DNA from: Salisapilia sapeloensis
Taxonomy: Eukaryota; Oomycota; Peronosporomycetes; Peronosporales; Salisapiliaceae
Assembly: GCA_023334545.1 (NCBI GenBank)
Contig: JAADVB010000003.1
Span: 62,001-126,000 of the forward strand
Direction: 5' to 3'
Length of the DNA stretch: 64,000 nt
Position numbers and translations under genes: made by a program
Shown here: piece by piece, positions 29,970 to 38,885 of the stretch
How positions within the stretch are numbered: position 1 is the first letter of the stretch
Layout: every line of letters starts with the position of its first letter
Notes under the pieces: model-generated
What the model saw: only the letters and a program-made list of their open reading frames with translations
Told to the model about the DNA's origin: nothing
The model's database searches: none

Positions 29970-32900
29970 TCAGTAGTTTATCTTTTGGGGTGCAACGCAC
30001 CACGGGCAAGTTCCAAAGTGGCCAACCCACTTGTTCCAGACTTCGCGGTCAGCAATCACTTTGCAAGTAGCACAATGTGCCGTTGCTTTCGCGAGGACTG
30101 GGAATCCAGTGATGATGCACGCTTCATCAGCGTGATGACAGTGAGGACAAATTAGTGCAGCTTCATAGATTGCCGCTTGGCATTGATTGCAGTTGCGTTC
30201 AGGCAACTTCTCTTGTACTTGTTGGTCCATGGAGATTGTCAATACCCAATCTCGTACTTCCTCTCGCACGCTTTCATCCGCAACGAATTGTGACTCTGGA
30301 AGTGGAGTATCTGTTGGAGGCGGGATATCTGTATCGACAAAGTCCGTATCGTCCAAGTTACTAGCGTCGCCATCCTCCAACGCTTCGCTCAAATCCAAGT
30401 AGTGGTTGTAAAAGACAAAAGCAGCACTCAGCTTTTTCGCTTTCTTCGACGTCGAACCAGCGAGGAAGAACATCTTGTCTCTTGGCAAGACTTCTCCGAC
30501 GAATCGTAGAAGCGACATACTGACTCGAGCAGCAATCTCGTCCAGATTAGCTCTCGTCGCCTGGTGGCTGATACTCACGTAGTGCGTGATCAACAGAAGT
30601 CTGTCAAAGTTTGCAATATCCTCAGGTGTGGCAGCCGAATGCCCATTGCGAAGCTGCTTGATAAGCTGTCGCAGGCATTGCGCCAATTTCTTGACGGCAG
30701 ATTGATGCGTTTCACCGGTTTCTATCTCTTGTGGAACCTGCAGAGATTTCTTCACAATTGTTTCTACAATTTCTAATGCTTCTAACTCTAGTGGAACACC
30801 GTACTGTGCGATAGTCTTGACCGCGGTATCCACGTCATTATGCTCACAAAGGCGTGAGCACCGGAGGACGAGGTATCTGGACAACATCGCTGGAGACTGT
30901 TTAGCTGCTGAAGAGAGCACCTTGTCCCATTCGCCTTTCATCATCCACGCGTCCAACACGTTACCTTCTGCCTGGTTTCCAATGTCACCATCAGCATTGG
31001 ACGAATGAGGCATCTTGGTTTCTTTCGCTCCCATCGCTCGAATCCCTTTTGCATCGTTCGACGATGGCATATATGCATCAGTAGTCTTGGCTTCAGCTGC
31101 ACCGGAGCCAAAGGCACTGGCTTGTTGAGCTCTCTCAAGCCGAGGAAGTAGCTCTGGTGCATGCTGCTCACAAAGTCGTTGAGCTCCTTCCCAGTTGTTC
31201 ACACGAAGGTAGCAATCAAGTGCTTCATTCATTTTGTCGATCAGCTTGAAATAGTCGGCTGCAGCTTCAAAGCGAGACATGCCTAGCAATCTCGAGGCTA
31301 CTTCCTCCACCACCGACTTGTATCGACCGCGATCGTACTTACCAGCCAAGTCAACGGCTTTGGCCCAGAATTCTTCCAGTGCTTCGGGATCATTGGACAC
31401 GTGATCCAAAGATATAGTCAAGTACGCATCAATCGCTTGCACATACTGCTGCGAGTAGACCCACATTTCACATGCTTCAATCAGCTCTTCCTTGCTTTTT
31501 GGACCTCCAGAGAATACCGCTCGTTGATGTGCCATATTCACCTCTCCAAGCTTGTGAGGCAAGTACCGCTTAGCAAGACGAAGTGCGTCTTGCCACAGCC
31601 CATTCTCAACATACGCCGAGAGCGCCAAATCTGGTTTGCCACCACTTACAAAGAACCCTTCTGCACGTTGGAACTCCTTTCGCTCCACCCAAAGTTGCGC
31701 TTGGGCTACGTACACATCACTAACAGCCGCCGGGTCATTCGTTTCAGCCACACGCATTGCATTCTGCCAGTCTTGCTGATGAATGTACATATCGAGCGCC
31801 TCTCTTGGCTTACTAGCTTTAATGAACTCTTCTTCAGCTTCTTTAAAGCGTTCCTCGTCCTCCAGGTAAAGTGCATGCTTAAGATGAACTTCAGGGAGTT
31901 TCTTAGGAGCGCAGTTATTGGCAAGTTCAAACGCGTGGTCGAATGCACCACTTTCGACGGCGTAATCGATAGCTGGCTCAATCAATCCAAGTCTTGTCAG
32001 TAACTTGGCACCCTGATCTCCACCCAGCTCCATCGCCCACGCGTAAGCGACACGCTTGGATGCGTTAATCCCGCCGTGAAACTTGGCAACACGAATGGCT
32101 TCATCCCACATATCGTTCGTCCGATACATATTGACCGCCGTTTGCCATTCACCAGCCTCACTAAAGTGATGCTCGGCTTGCTTATAGTTTCCTTCATGCT
32201 CTAGTTGTTGCGCAAGGAATAAATGCGTGTCCTTGAGTAGATCCTTTCGGTACTTGGTTACAAGACGAATCATTTGCTCATAATTCTGCTGATTTTTGTA
32301 CATGTTAATGGCCAAGTCGGGCTCATTCACAGTCAAGAACAGTTTCTCGGCTTCTTTAAATTTACCCTGGCGTTCCATACGATGAGCTTGGTCAACATAC
32401 AGTCTCTCCGTTTCGTACTTGTCTAGATGATTCATTGCTACTTGGTACGCTAGATCCCACTTATTCACACGAGTATACATTTCAACGGCATCTCTCGCAG
32501 CATCGGCTTTAATAAAGCATCTCTCTGCTTCGACATAGTTCTGAGCATCTTGGTAGTGTCGAGCTAAACGACGATAGAACGGCATGGCTGTCTCCTCATC
32601 CAAGTTTTCGACCAACTGACCAGCTTTTGCCCATTGACGAGAATTGAGTGCAGCTTCCACTGCCTTTGTCGGCACATTACCTTCAATGTAGTGGCTAATA
32701 GCCATATCCATTTGCTTCTGAGATACGAGGCAGTCACCCCAAGCTTCTTCCAAACGGAGTACCTTGTCTGGAAAGTGACGACGAGCAAGTTCCACCGCTT
32801 GACGAAATGCGTTCGCCTTGATGTAGGCAGCAAGTGCACGACTCTCTTGCTCGAGCTTTTCATATTGCTCCCCCGCCTTGTCGAACAATCCTGCATTGTA

Positions 32901-35345
32901 TAACGCTTCGGCCACGGTTTCCACCAAATGCTTATGATCTCGACCGACGTTGCGTTGGTTCAGTAGATGCGCAGCCTTGGCCGGTAAACCACCTTTCAGA
33001 TACAAACCAACTGCAGCAGCATAGTCGTTCTCCTTGACTTTAAGTTCCGCAGCTTTATCTTCTTGACGAGATTCGACAAGATATTCGTAGTAGTTGCGCT
33101 TCATGCCGTCTGTATTAGGATGACTCTTCGATTCAGCGACTCGAATGGCGTCTTCCCACTTGTGCAGGTGCTGGTACATTTCAATCGCAGCATCTAGTTG
33201 ACCTTGAGAAAGTAGTACATGCTCAGCAGCTCGATAGTCATTCTTAAGCAAACAAAGCTGCGTGCGCACCCTCCAGTGCGTCATACCTTCGCCAAGTTTC
33301 CCGCTCTCCATCCAATCGATTTTGTTCATACGTCGTAAGAACCGCGTTCTCGCAACATCTCCAAGAGCTGCAGCACAACGCTCGGCTATACGATGGTCAT
33401 TACTAGCCAGCGCTTCTTCCGAAAGTTGTTTCCACATTGCAAGTGCTTCCGGTGCTAATGGTAGCGGTTCCAGTATCGCCATCGCCTGCGGGAGTTGTTT
33501 ATAATCCACGGCCGTTCCAAAAGCTATGAGAGCTTCATCAAGCTGGTAAGATGCGGTGTTCATACCCTCGTCGACAATGACTTCTGTTCGTCCATTTGCT
33601 CGCTCAATGCGCTCTACTTCACCCTTCACTTGATACATGGTTGCACGATCTGGGGAGCGAATGTTGTACCAAACAGACAGGTTCGAACGATTTTGAGCGA
33701 CTACGACATCCGATTCGGGGACCCATTGGACATAGTTGCAGAAGTTGAGCAAGGTCATGCGTTGCTGTGTTGCCATGTCAAATAAGTGGAGCTGTCGTCT
33801 CTTATCTCGGAAGAGAAGTAGGTTTCCGCGCATGTTAAGTTCCATCCAGTCGATGCGAACATCGTGGTTGATGACGGAAGTTGAGTGCATATGTAGATCT
33901 TTGATGGAGATTGTTTGCAAGTCCAGTAGGAACGCCACTTTCTTATGATTTTCTTCATTTTCAGGATTGATAGATGCTTGTTGAAGGCCAGCGATGTTAA
34001 TCGTAGGCTTTTCATTCACACGAACGCTTAGCAAATGGGTCGTAAAGTGCTCTGTACGGACAGATCCAAGAATTTCATTCTGGCCGTACTCGATCAGTGT
34101 CAGCTCGCCAGCTTGGAAGACGACGCACACATTTTCATTATCAAACATATACTTTTCATTGCCTGTGCTTTGCCATGGGACTTCACTGAGCTTGCCAAAC
34201 TCCAGATCTCCAACGAGCAAGGTGTTGGACGTATTGCAAATAATGAAGCGATCTTGGAAGATATTAATCTTGGTTATTTCACACCCGAAGGTAGATCGCA
34301 CGACCACTCTCGCGCCGTTCGATAACTGCTTGACGATTACCTGGCTTAAGGATACGTACGTAAACTCGAATTTGCCCCGATATCGATAACGTCGAACACA
34401 AGCATCAAAGAGATCTAATGCACCACAGACAGATCCAAGCGCAAGACGACTGCCATCATGTTTCCAAGCAAGCGCAGTCACTGAATATAGGTTGGCAATT
34501 CGTTTCGGTGGAAGTGCTTCCCACACATTTGTCTTAGCCTGAAGACTGTAGATGTAGAAACTATCAAAGTTTCCAACGACGACCGAGTCTCCAGTCGGGT
34601 TCGTCACACTGCATGTAAACTCTCCACAATCTTCATCGCCGCTGTAGTCAAATGTTCGTTGTACACCGCCATCTTGGTCGTAGAATACAACTTTGCGATC
34701 GTTTCCAGCTGCAACAACGCTCTCACCCCATGAAAGAGCATACGGGATGCATGAATGAACTGCTATCTTGGCATGTGAATGACCTCCATTGACGTCGTCA
34801 AAGATGAAGCGATAGATTGCACCATCATAGTGTGCTGAGAGAATTGCCGTTCCGTCAATGTTGCTACAAACTGTCGAGACATACGAGCCCGTACTATACA
34901 GTGTTGCTGGTTTGTTGTTACGAAGTTGGCCGATTTTCACTTTTCCGTCTGCAATCCCAAAGACGAGTTCATTCGGGTGCGAGCTCGGCCATGTTAGCGA
35001 TGTAATGCTCGATTGCTGCGGAAACTTGTTGCAAATACTTTTCTTGTCACCCCACTCCAAACCGATCTTGTAGACGAAGACAATGTTGTCACTCTGGGCC
35101 ACTGCGAGCTTTGTTGAATCCGGCGAAAACTCAAGCGCACGAACGACGTAGCTCTTATCTCCTTTCTCGGAAGGTTTGGTGGAAAACTTGTCTTTCCGTT
35201 CACCGGACTGAGCGTCAAAGAGATGGACGACTCGATCGACAGTGACGACAGCAAGACGCTTGTTGTTTGGTGACCACGCAATAGCAGTAACCTTGTTTAT
35301 ACCTTCCGTTGCTTGAAGCAACGACGTTAGATGCCGAAGTTGCAT
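29970..35345 (-). CDS. IFT172: intraflagellar transport protein IFT172
   Basis: IFT-B particle protein required for building flagella. One intronless frame from ATG 35345, 1791 residues; the frame runs a little further 5' but without an ATG. The N-terminal ~600 residues are WD40-like propellers (VTAIAWSPNNKRLAVVTVDR, ALEFSPDSTKLAVAQSDN). A long TPR-like helical solenoid follows (for example AIEMYQHLHKWEDAIRVAES, DMYTRVNKWDLAYQVAMNHL), then the conserved EEVRDWVLTISMDQQ. The C-terminus has four CxxC pairs (CNQC, CPHC, CATC, CPWC) around CIITGFPVL, consistent with a zinc-binding or U-box-like end. Its presence implies flagellated cells. Confidence 0.95.
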   Translation of the reverse strand: MQLRHLTSLLQATEGINKVTAIAWSPNNKRLAVVTVDRVVHLFDAQSGERKDKFSTKPSEKGDKSYVVRALEFSPDSTKLAVAQSDNIVFVYKIGLEWGDKKSICNKFPQQSSITSLTWPSSHPNELVFGIADGKVKIGQLRNNKPATLYSTGSYVSTVCSNIDGTAILSAHYDGAIYRFIFDDVNGGHSHAKIAVHSCIPYALSWGESVVAAGNDRKVVFYDQDGGVQRTFDYSGDEDCGEFTCSVTNPTGDSVVVGNFDSFYIYSLQAKTNVWEALPPKRIANLYSVTALAWKHDGSRLALGSVCGALDLFDACVRRYRYRGKFEFTYVSLSQVIVKQLSNGARVVVRSTFGCEITKINIFQDRFIICNTSNTLLVGDLEFGKLSEVPWQSTGNEKYMFDNENVCVVFQAGELTLIEYGQNEILGSVRTEHFTTHLLSVRVNEKPTINIAGLQQASINPENEENHKKVAFLLDLQTISIKDLHMHSTSVINHDVRIDWMELNMRGNLLLFRDKRRQLHLFDMATQQRMTLLNFCNYVQWVPESDVVVAQNRSNLSVWYNIRSPDRATMYQVKGEVERIERANGRTEVIVDEGMNTASYQLDEALIAFGTAVDYKQLPQAMAILEPLPLAPEALAMWKQLSEEALASNDHRIAERCAAALGDVARTRFLRRMNKIDWMESGKLGEGMTHWRVRTQLCLLKNDYRAAEHVLLSQGQLDAAIEMYQHLHKWEDAIRVAESKSHPNTDGMKRNYYEYLVESRQEDKAAELKVKENDYAAAVGLYLKGGLPAKAAHLLNQRNVGRDHKHLVETVAEALYNAGLFDKAGEQYEKLEQESRALAAYIKANAFRQAVELARRHFPDKVLRLEEAWGDCLVSQKQMDMAISHYIEGNVPTKAVEAALNSRQWAKAGQLVENLDEETAMPFYRRLARHYQDAQNYVEAERCFIKADAARDAVEMYTRVNKWDLAYQVAMNHLDKYETERLYVDQAHRMERQGKFKEAEKLFLTVNEPDLAINMYKNQQNYEQMIRLVTKYRKDLLKDTHLFLAQQLEHEGNYKQAEHHFSEAGEWQTAVNMYRTNDMWDEAIRVAKFHGGINASKRVAYAWAMELGGDQGAKLLTRLGLIEPAIDYAVESGAFDHAFELANNCAPKKLPEVHLKHALYLEDEERFKEAEEEFIKASKPREALDMYIHQQDWQNAMRVAETNDPAAVSDVYVAQAQLWVERKEFQRAEGFFVSGGKPDLALSAYVENGLWQDALRLAKRYLPHKLGEVNMAHQRAVFSGGPKSKEELIEACEMWVYSQQYVQAIDAYLTISLDHVSNDPEALEEFWAKAVDLAGKYDRGRYKSVVEEVASRLLGMSRFEAAADYFKLIDKMNEALDCYLRVNNWEGAQRLCEQHAPELLPRLERAQQASAFGSGAAEAKTTDAYMPSSNDAKGIRAMGAKETKMPHSSNADGDIGNQAEGNVLDAWMMKGEWDKVLSSAAKQSPAMLSRYLVLRCSRLCEHNDVDTAVKTIAQYGVPLELEALEIVETIVKKSLQVPQEIETGETHQSAVKKLAQCLRQLIKQLRNGHSAATPEDIANFDRLLLITHYVSISHQATRANLDEIAARVSMSLLRFVGEVLPRDKMFFLAGSTSKKAKKLSAAFVFYNHYLDLSEALEDGDASNLDDTDFVDTDIPPPTDTPLPESQFVADESVREEVRDWVLTISMDQQVQEKLPERNCNQCQAAIYEAALICPHCHHADEACIITGFPVLAKATAHCATCKVIADREVWNKWVGHFGTCPWCVAPQKINY

Positions 35346-36002
35346 CGTCCACGACCTTGTCGCTACAACAAGATGCGGCAAGAAACGAAGTGGGAAGGAA
35401 GGACTTCCAAAGGACCGTTCACATTACAAGTCGTCCGTTATCCGACGGCGCAAGAGTCACATTCAAAAGATGAAACTCTCGTTCCGTCGTATCTTCGGAT
35501 CTTTAGTCGCTAGTCTAGACTAGACTAAATATGTGTATTGGCATGTAGCAATGATAGTAGGATTCATAACATAGAAGTTAGATACCCGCCACCATGTCTG
35601 ATCTTACAATCCAGGCAATTACCCTCATTGCGCATCATATTTCGTTGCTAAGCTGTTGTTGACAACGTGGTAACCTAGCCGACTTTTGACAAATCACACA
35701 AAATACTTTGGCGCCAAACATATCCACATTTCAACAATTTCATCATCAACTTCCCACACTCTTCCAAAGACCCATTCCACTTCACCCTTCACAGCTATCA
35801 CCCACATCTTCGTACGCTTACAATCCACATTACCACTTGGACTCCACCATGACACTCGATATCTTATAGAAGACTCACGTCTTAATTTCCTGACGTGAGA
35901 TTTAATAATCCAAGACAGCGCCAAAATTCCGGACATGCCTATCTCTCCCTCTGAAAGCCGACGCGTCTCATCAGTTTTCGATCTTCTGCGACCTCGGTAG
36001 CC
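35346..36002. promoter_or_regulatory. divergent intergenic region, IFT172 / HADHB
   Basis: 657 bp between two start codons facing away from each other, so it should contain both promoters. It carries a 14-bp perfect palindrome, CTAGTCTAGACTAG, at 35510-35523, about 165 bp upstream of the IFT172 ATG. No gene frame with support is seen. Confidence 0.5.
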
Positions 36003-37361
36003 ATGCTCCACCTCCGCACGCCCGCTCGGTCGGTTCTACGCCAACAAACTCGTTCCTTTAGCGCAGCTTGGGGTTCAGGCAGTAAGCCTGACAGACGTGT
36101 CGTCGTAGTCGACGGCGTCCGCACTCCTTTCGCCAAGTCCGGCACGATCTACAAGGACGTGATCGCCTACGACCTTTTACGAGACGCTTTTAAAGGTGTC
36201 CTCGTCAAGACTGCACTGGACCCCAATGTCATTGACTATGTCAGTGCCGGTACTGTCATCCAGGAAGTCCGTACATCCAACATTGCTCGAGAAGCTGCGC
36301 TCGGTGCTGGGATCCCGCGGGGTATCCCAGCCAACACGGTGACCATGGCGTGTATTTCGTCTAACCAGGCGATCGTCGCTGGTACGGAAAAGATTCTAGC
36401 TGGACATGCTGACGTCGTCTTGGCTGGAGGTGTCGAAACCTTTTCGGACGTTCCGATCCGATTCTCCAAGCCGTTGCGAGAGCGCCTTCTGGCTGCACAA
36501 AAGGCCATGAAGAAGGGTCCGCTAGCAGTCCTCAAGTTGCTACAAGGTCTAAAGATGAAGGATTTTGCACCGGAAGCGCCTGCCATCCAAAACTTCCACA
36601 CGATGGAGGTCATGGGGTCTTCTTCGGACCGACTATCGGCACGATTCGGTGTCACCCGACAGGAGATGGACGAGTACACGGTGGAAGCTCATCGGAAGGC
36701 TGCTAAGGCACACGCTGATGGCAAGTACAAGGGAGAAATCCTTCCTTACAAGGGATCGACCGAAGAGAATGGAGTGAATGCCGAGACATCGATGGACAAG
36801 ATCTCGAAGCTCAAGCCTGCATTCATCAAGCCGCATGGAACGCACACTGCAGCTAATTCGTCCTTTTTGACGGACGGTGCTGCCGCGACGTTGATCATGT
36901 CGGAGGAAAAGGCCAAGGAGCTTGGATACACCCCTAAGAGTGTGCTGAAAGACTGGATGTTTGTGGGTGTGGATCCGTTTGAAGAGCTGCTGCTTGGTCC
37001 AGCTTATGGCATCCAGAAGATGCTGGCGAAACACAACTTTACGCTCGATGACATTGACTACTTTGAGATCCATGAAGCCTTTGCTGGCCAAGTGTTGTCA
37101 AACTTGAACGCTTTGGCTGAACCGAAGTTCTGTAAGGAGCTGTTTGGCATGGATAAACCGGTTGGACGTGTCCCGATGAGTAAGTTGAACACGTGGGGCG
37201 GATCGCTCTCACTTGGTCATCCGTTCGGTGCCACCGGTAGTCGTCTTGTGAACACGGCGTCGAATAAGTTGCAAAAGGAAGGAGGCAAGTATGCACTCCT
37301 TGCTGCCTGTGCCGATAGTGGACTCGCGTACGTTGGTTTGGTGGAAAAGTACGATGGATAG
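36003..37361 (+). CDS. HADHB: mitochondrial trifunctional protein beta subunit / 3-ketoacyl-CoA thiolase
   Basis: Last step of fatty-acid beta-oxidation, thiolytic cleavage of 3-ketoacyl-CoA. Intronless, 452 residues. The N-terminus is an Arg/Ser-rich mitochondrial presequence (MLHLRTPARSVLRQQTRSF). The thiolase fold follows: RRVVVVDGVRTPFAKSG, the acyl-accepting Cys in TMACISSNQAI, the loop ETFSDVPIRFSKPLRERLL typical of the HADHB class, HEAFAGQVL, and the His motif LSLGHPFGATGSRL. The C-terminal catalytic motif reads AACADSGLAYVG, where most thiolases have C-x-G-G-x-G. It would work with a HADHA partner encoded elsewhere. Confidence 0.93.
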   Translation: MLHLRTPARSVLRQQTRSFSAAWGSGSKPDRRVVVVDGVRTPFAKSGTIYKDVIAYDLLRDAFKGVLVKTALDPNVIDYVSAGTVIQEVRTSNIAREAALGAGIPRGIPANTVTMACISSNQAIVAGTEKILAGHADVVLAGGVETFSDVPIRFSKPLRERLLAAQKAMKKGPLAVLKLLQGLKMKDFAPEAPAIQNFHTMEVMGSSSDRLSARFGVTRQEMDEYTVEAHRKAAKAHADGKYKGEILPYKGSTEENGVNAETSMDKISKLKPAFIKPHGTHTAANSSFLTDGAAATLIMSEEKAKELGYTPKSVLKDWMFVGVDPFEELLLGPAYGIQKMLAKHNFTLDDIDYFEIHEAFAGQVLSNLNALAEPKFCKELFGMDKPVGRVPMSKLNTWGGSLSLGHPFGATGSRLVNTASNKLQKEGGKYALLAACADSGLAYVGLVEKYDG

Positions 37362-37425
37362 GAGCTGGAAGGCGTTTGCGATTGCATTAAACACAACGGA
37401 ATAAATTCGTCTTGATCTTGTTATG

Positions 37426-37639
37426 TTATTTCTTGATCTGCTCAAGTGGAAAGACCTCTTTCGTATCTTGTGGGTCAGCAGGAAACCTGGTTGTAGGAGC
37501 ATTGATAATAGCCGGTTAAAGCTTACTCTGGTGGACGCTTTGGCACTTTGAAGCAGACGACTTGTTGAGTATAACACTGGAGCAGCTTGGATCTTAGCGA
37601 TCTTATATGCAAAGTGTAGTTTAAGGGCTTCATCCACAT
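37426..37639 (-). CDS. small spliced protein, 57 residues, unknown
   Basis: Exon 1 (37639-37527, ATG start) joins exon 2 (37486-37426) over a 40-nt intron (GTAAGC...AACCAG). The joined frame closes cleanly at TAA. The product is basic in the first half (YTLHIRSLRSKLLQCYTQQV) and Pro/Glu/Asp-rich in the second (KRPPEEFPADPQDTKEVFPL). It is convergent with HADHB, with stops 64 bp apart. The size and basic N-terminus resemble small mitochondrial subunits, but I do not recognise it. Confidence 0.45.
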
Positions 37640-38502
37640 TTTAATAGCGATAAAGATCTTGAGGACAAGTAATTAGTATTGTGTAGGACAATTAACATTG
37701 AGCATATAAATGCAGTGCAAGATATAGAGTTTGATTCAGATGCTGTGTTCTGATTGTTGATTGTTATGCTGCAGTATAAATTAGATTCTTATTTAACTAG
37801 CGGCAAGCCATTCTATATGCTCTTGGGTATAGTGAACTTGAACGCAGCTATAATGTAAATGCTTGTGACGGAATACACATATAAAGCTTTGTCGAGGCTT
37901 CGTGAAGCAAGCCAACGAAAGGATGGCCAAGAATAGTTGCTTGTGGATCGACTTACTGTTTGACAATCTATTGATCTTCATGAATATTTTTATGCTACTT
38001 TATCGGCTCAAGGAACATATACTTGACTTGTTGAGCTTGTTGAATGGCGGAACAGAAGCGCGTGGCAGCTTACATTACTATAGCTTCCACCCTTAATCAT
38101 TTGTAGCTATCTGCAGCAATGGATACATCAAAAGTCAATTCAAGTAACCAAACAAAGACCTATTCTGCTATAGTTCCACTTCTTCCATTTACTACTACAA
38201 AGTATATTTGATTCCTCTACCGAACGATTACCAAATATACCTCAGATACCTTCTGCTATCTAAAAGGTTAAAGCATCTTCCATGTTCAAATTGCCCATCA
38301 ATCCATAAAACCGCTACCTAAATCGTTTCTTTAAGTACCAGAACAACATCAAGGTTGACAAAAGCGATCACATCTACTTCCAAGACTGCACCGCCTAACT
38401 TGACCTCTCCTGTCCAAGTTACTTGTCCAATAAATTACCGAAATGTATCGAATATGTCAAGTAAATTACGAAGATAAAACACAATTAGGAGCACAAATAA
38501 AA
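37640..38502. other. AT-rich intergenic region
   Basis: 863 bp, clearly AT-rich, between the start codon of the small gene at 37639 and the small membrane-protein gene at 38503. Short frames exist on both strands, including a 64-codon plus frame (37902-38096) with a hydrophobic core. None has family motifs or supporting exon structure. Confidence 0.5.
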
Positions 38503-38842
38503 ATGAAAGTGAGTGCGCTAGTAGCTGGCCTCGCTGCAGGCGGTCTGCAGTATGGATTGGTGAAATTCAACCTATTCGAACGAGAGAATGTCTTCCACTA
38601 CTCGACGGACTACGTCAAGAACCATTTCGCCGGCAAGAAAACGGTATGCTCCTACATTATCGTATGACGTCGTCCACATCTCATTCGTTTTGAATCGATA
38701 GAAAATGAATGCGGTGGATGAGCGATACGCAGCTATGCCGAACCGAGAGCACGAGTACTATACGTACGTGAGGGAAAAGTGGAACAAGAACGTCTTTGCC
38801 GTGCGTGACTGGATCTTCGAAGACAAACCGTCCACCAACTAA
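38503..38842 (+). CDS. small single-pass membrane protein, 93 residues, 2 exons
   Basis: Exons 38503-38643 and 38702-38842 join in phase 0 over a 58-nt intron. The N-terminus is a hydrophobic Gly/Ala-rich segment (VSALVAGLAAGGLQYGLVKF), followed by a hydrophilic Tyr/Trp-rich tail (YYTYVREKWNKNVFAVRDWI). The layout (short N-terminal TM, then a soluble helix ending in a WN-containing motif) recalls MICOS subunits of the Mic12/QIL1 kind. That assignment is only a suggestion. The frame is open upstream to an ATG at 38443, but ATG 38503 starts directly at the membrane segment. Stop to stop distance to the convergent FYVE-GAF gene is 43 bp. Confidence 0.6.
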
Positions 38843-38885
38843 ATGCCAAACACGAAAGCTGTCCATGCAACAAGGTCTTAACGAG

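Noticed and set aside
35346-35381. 12-residue extension of IFT172
   Set aside because: Would start at TTG; ATG 35345 gives the family-like N-terminus MQLRHL.
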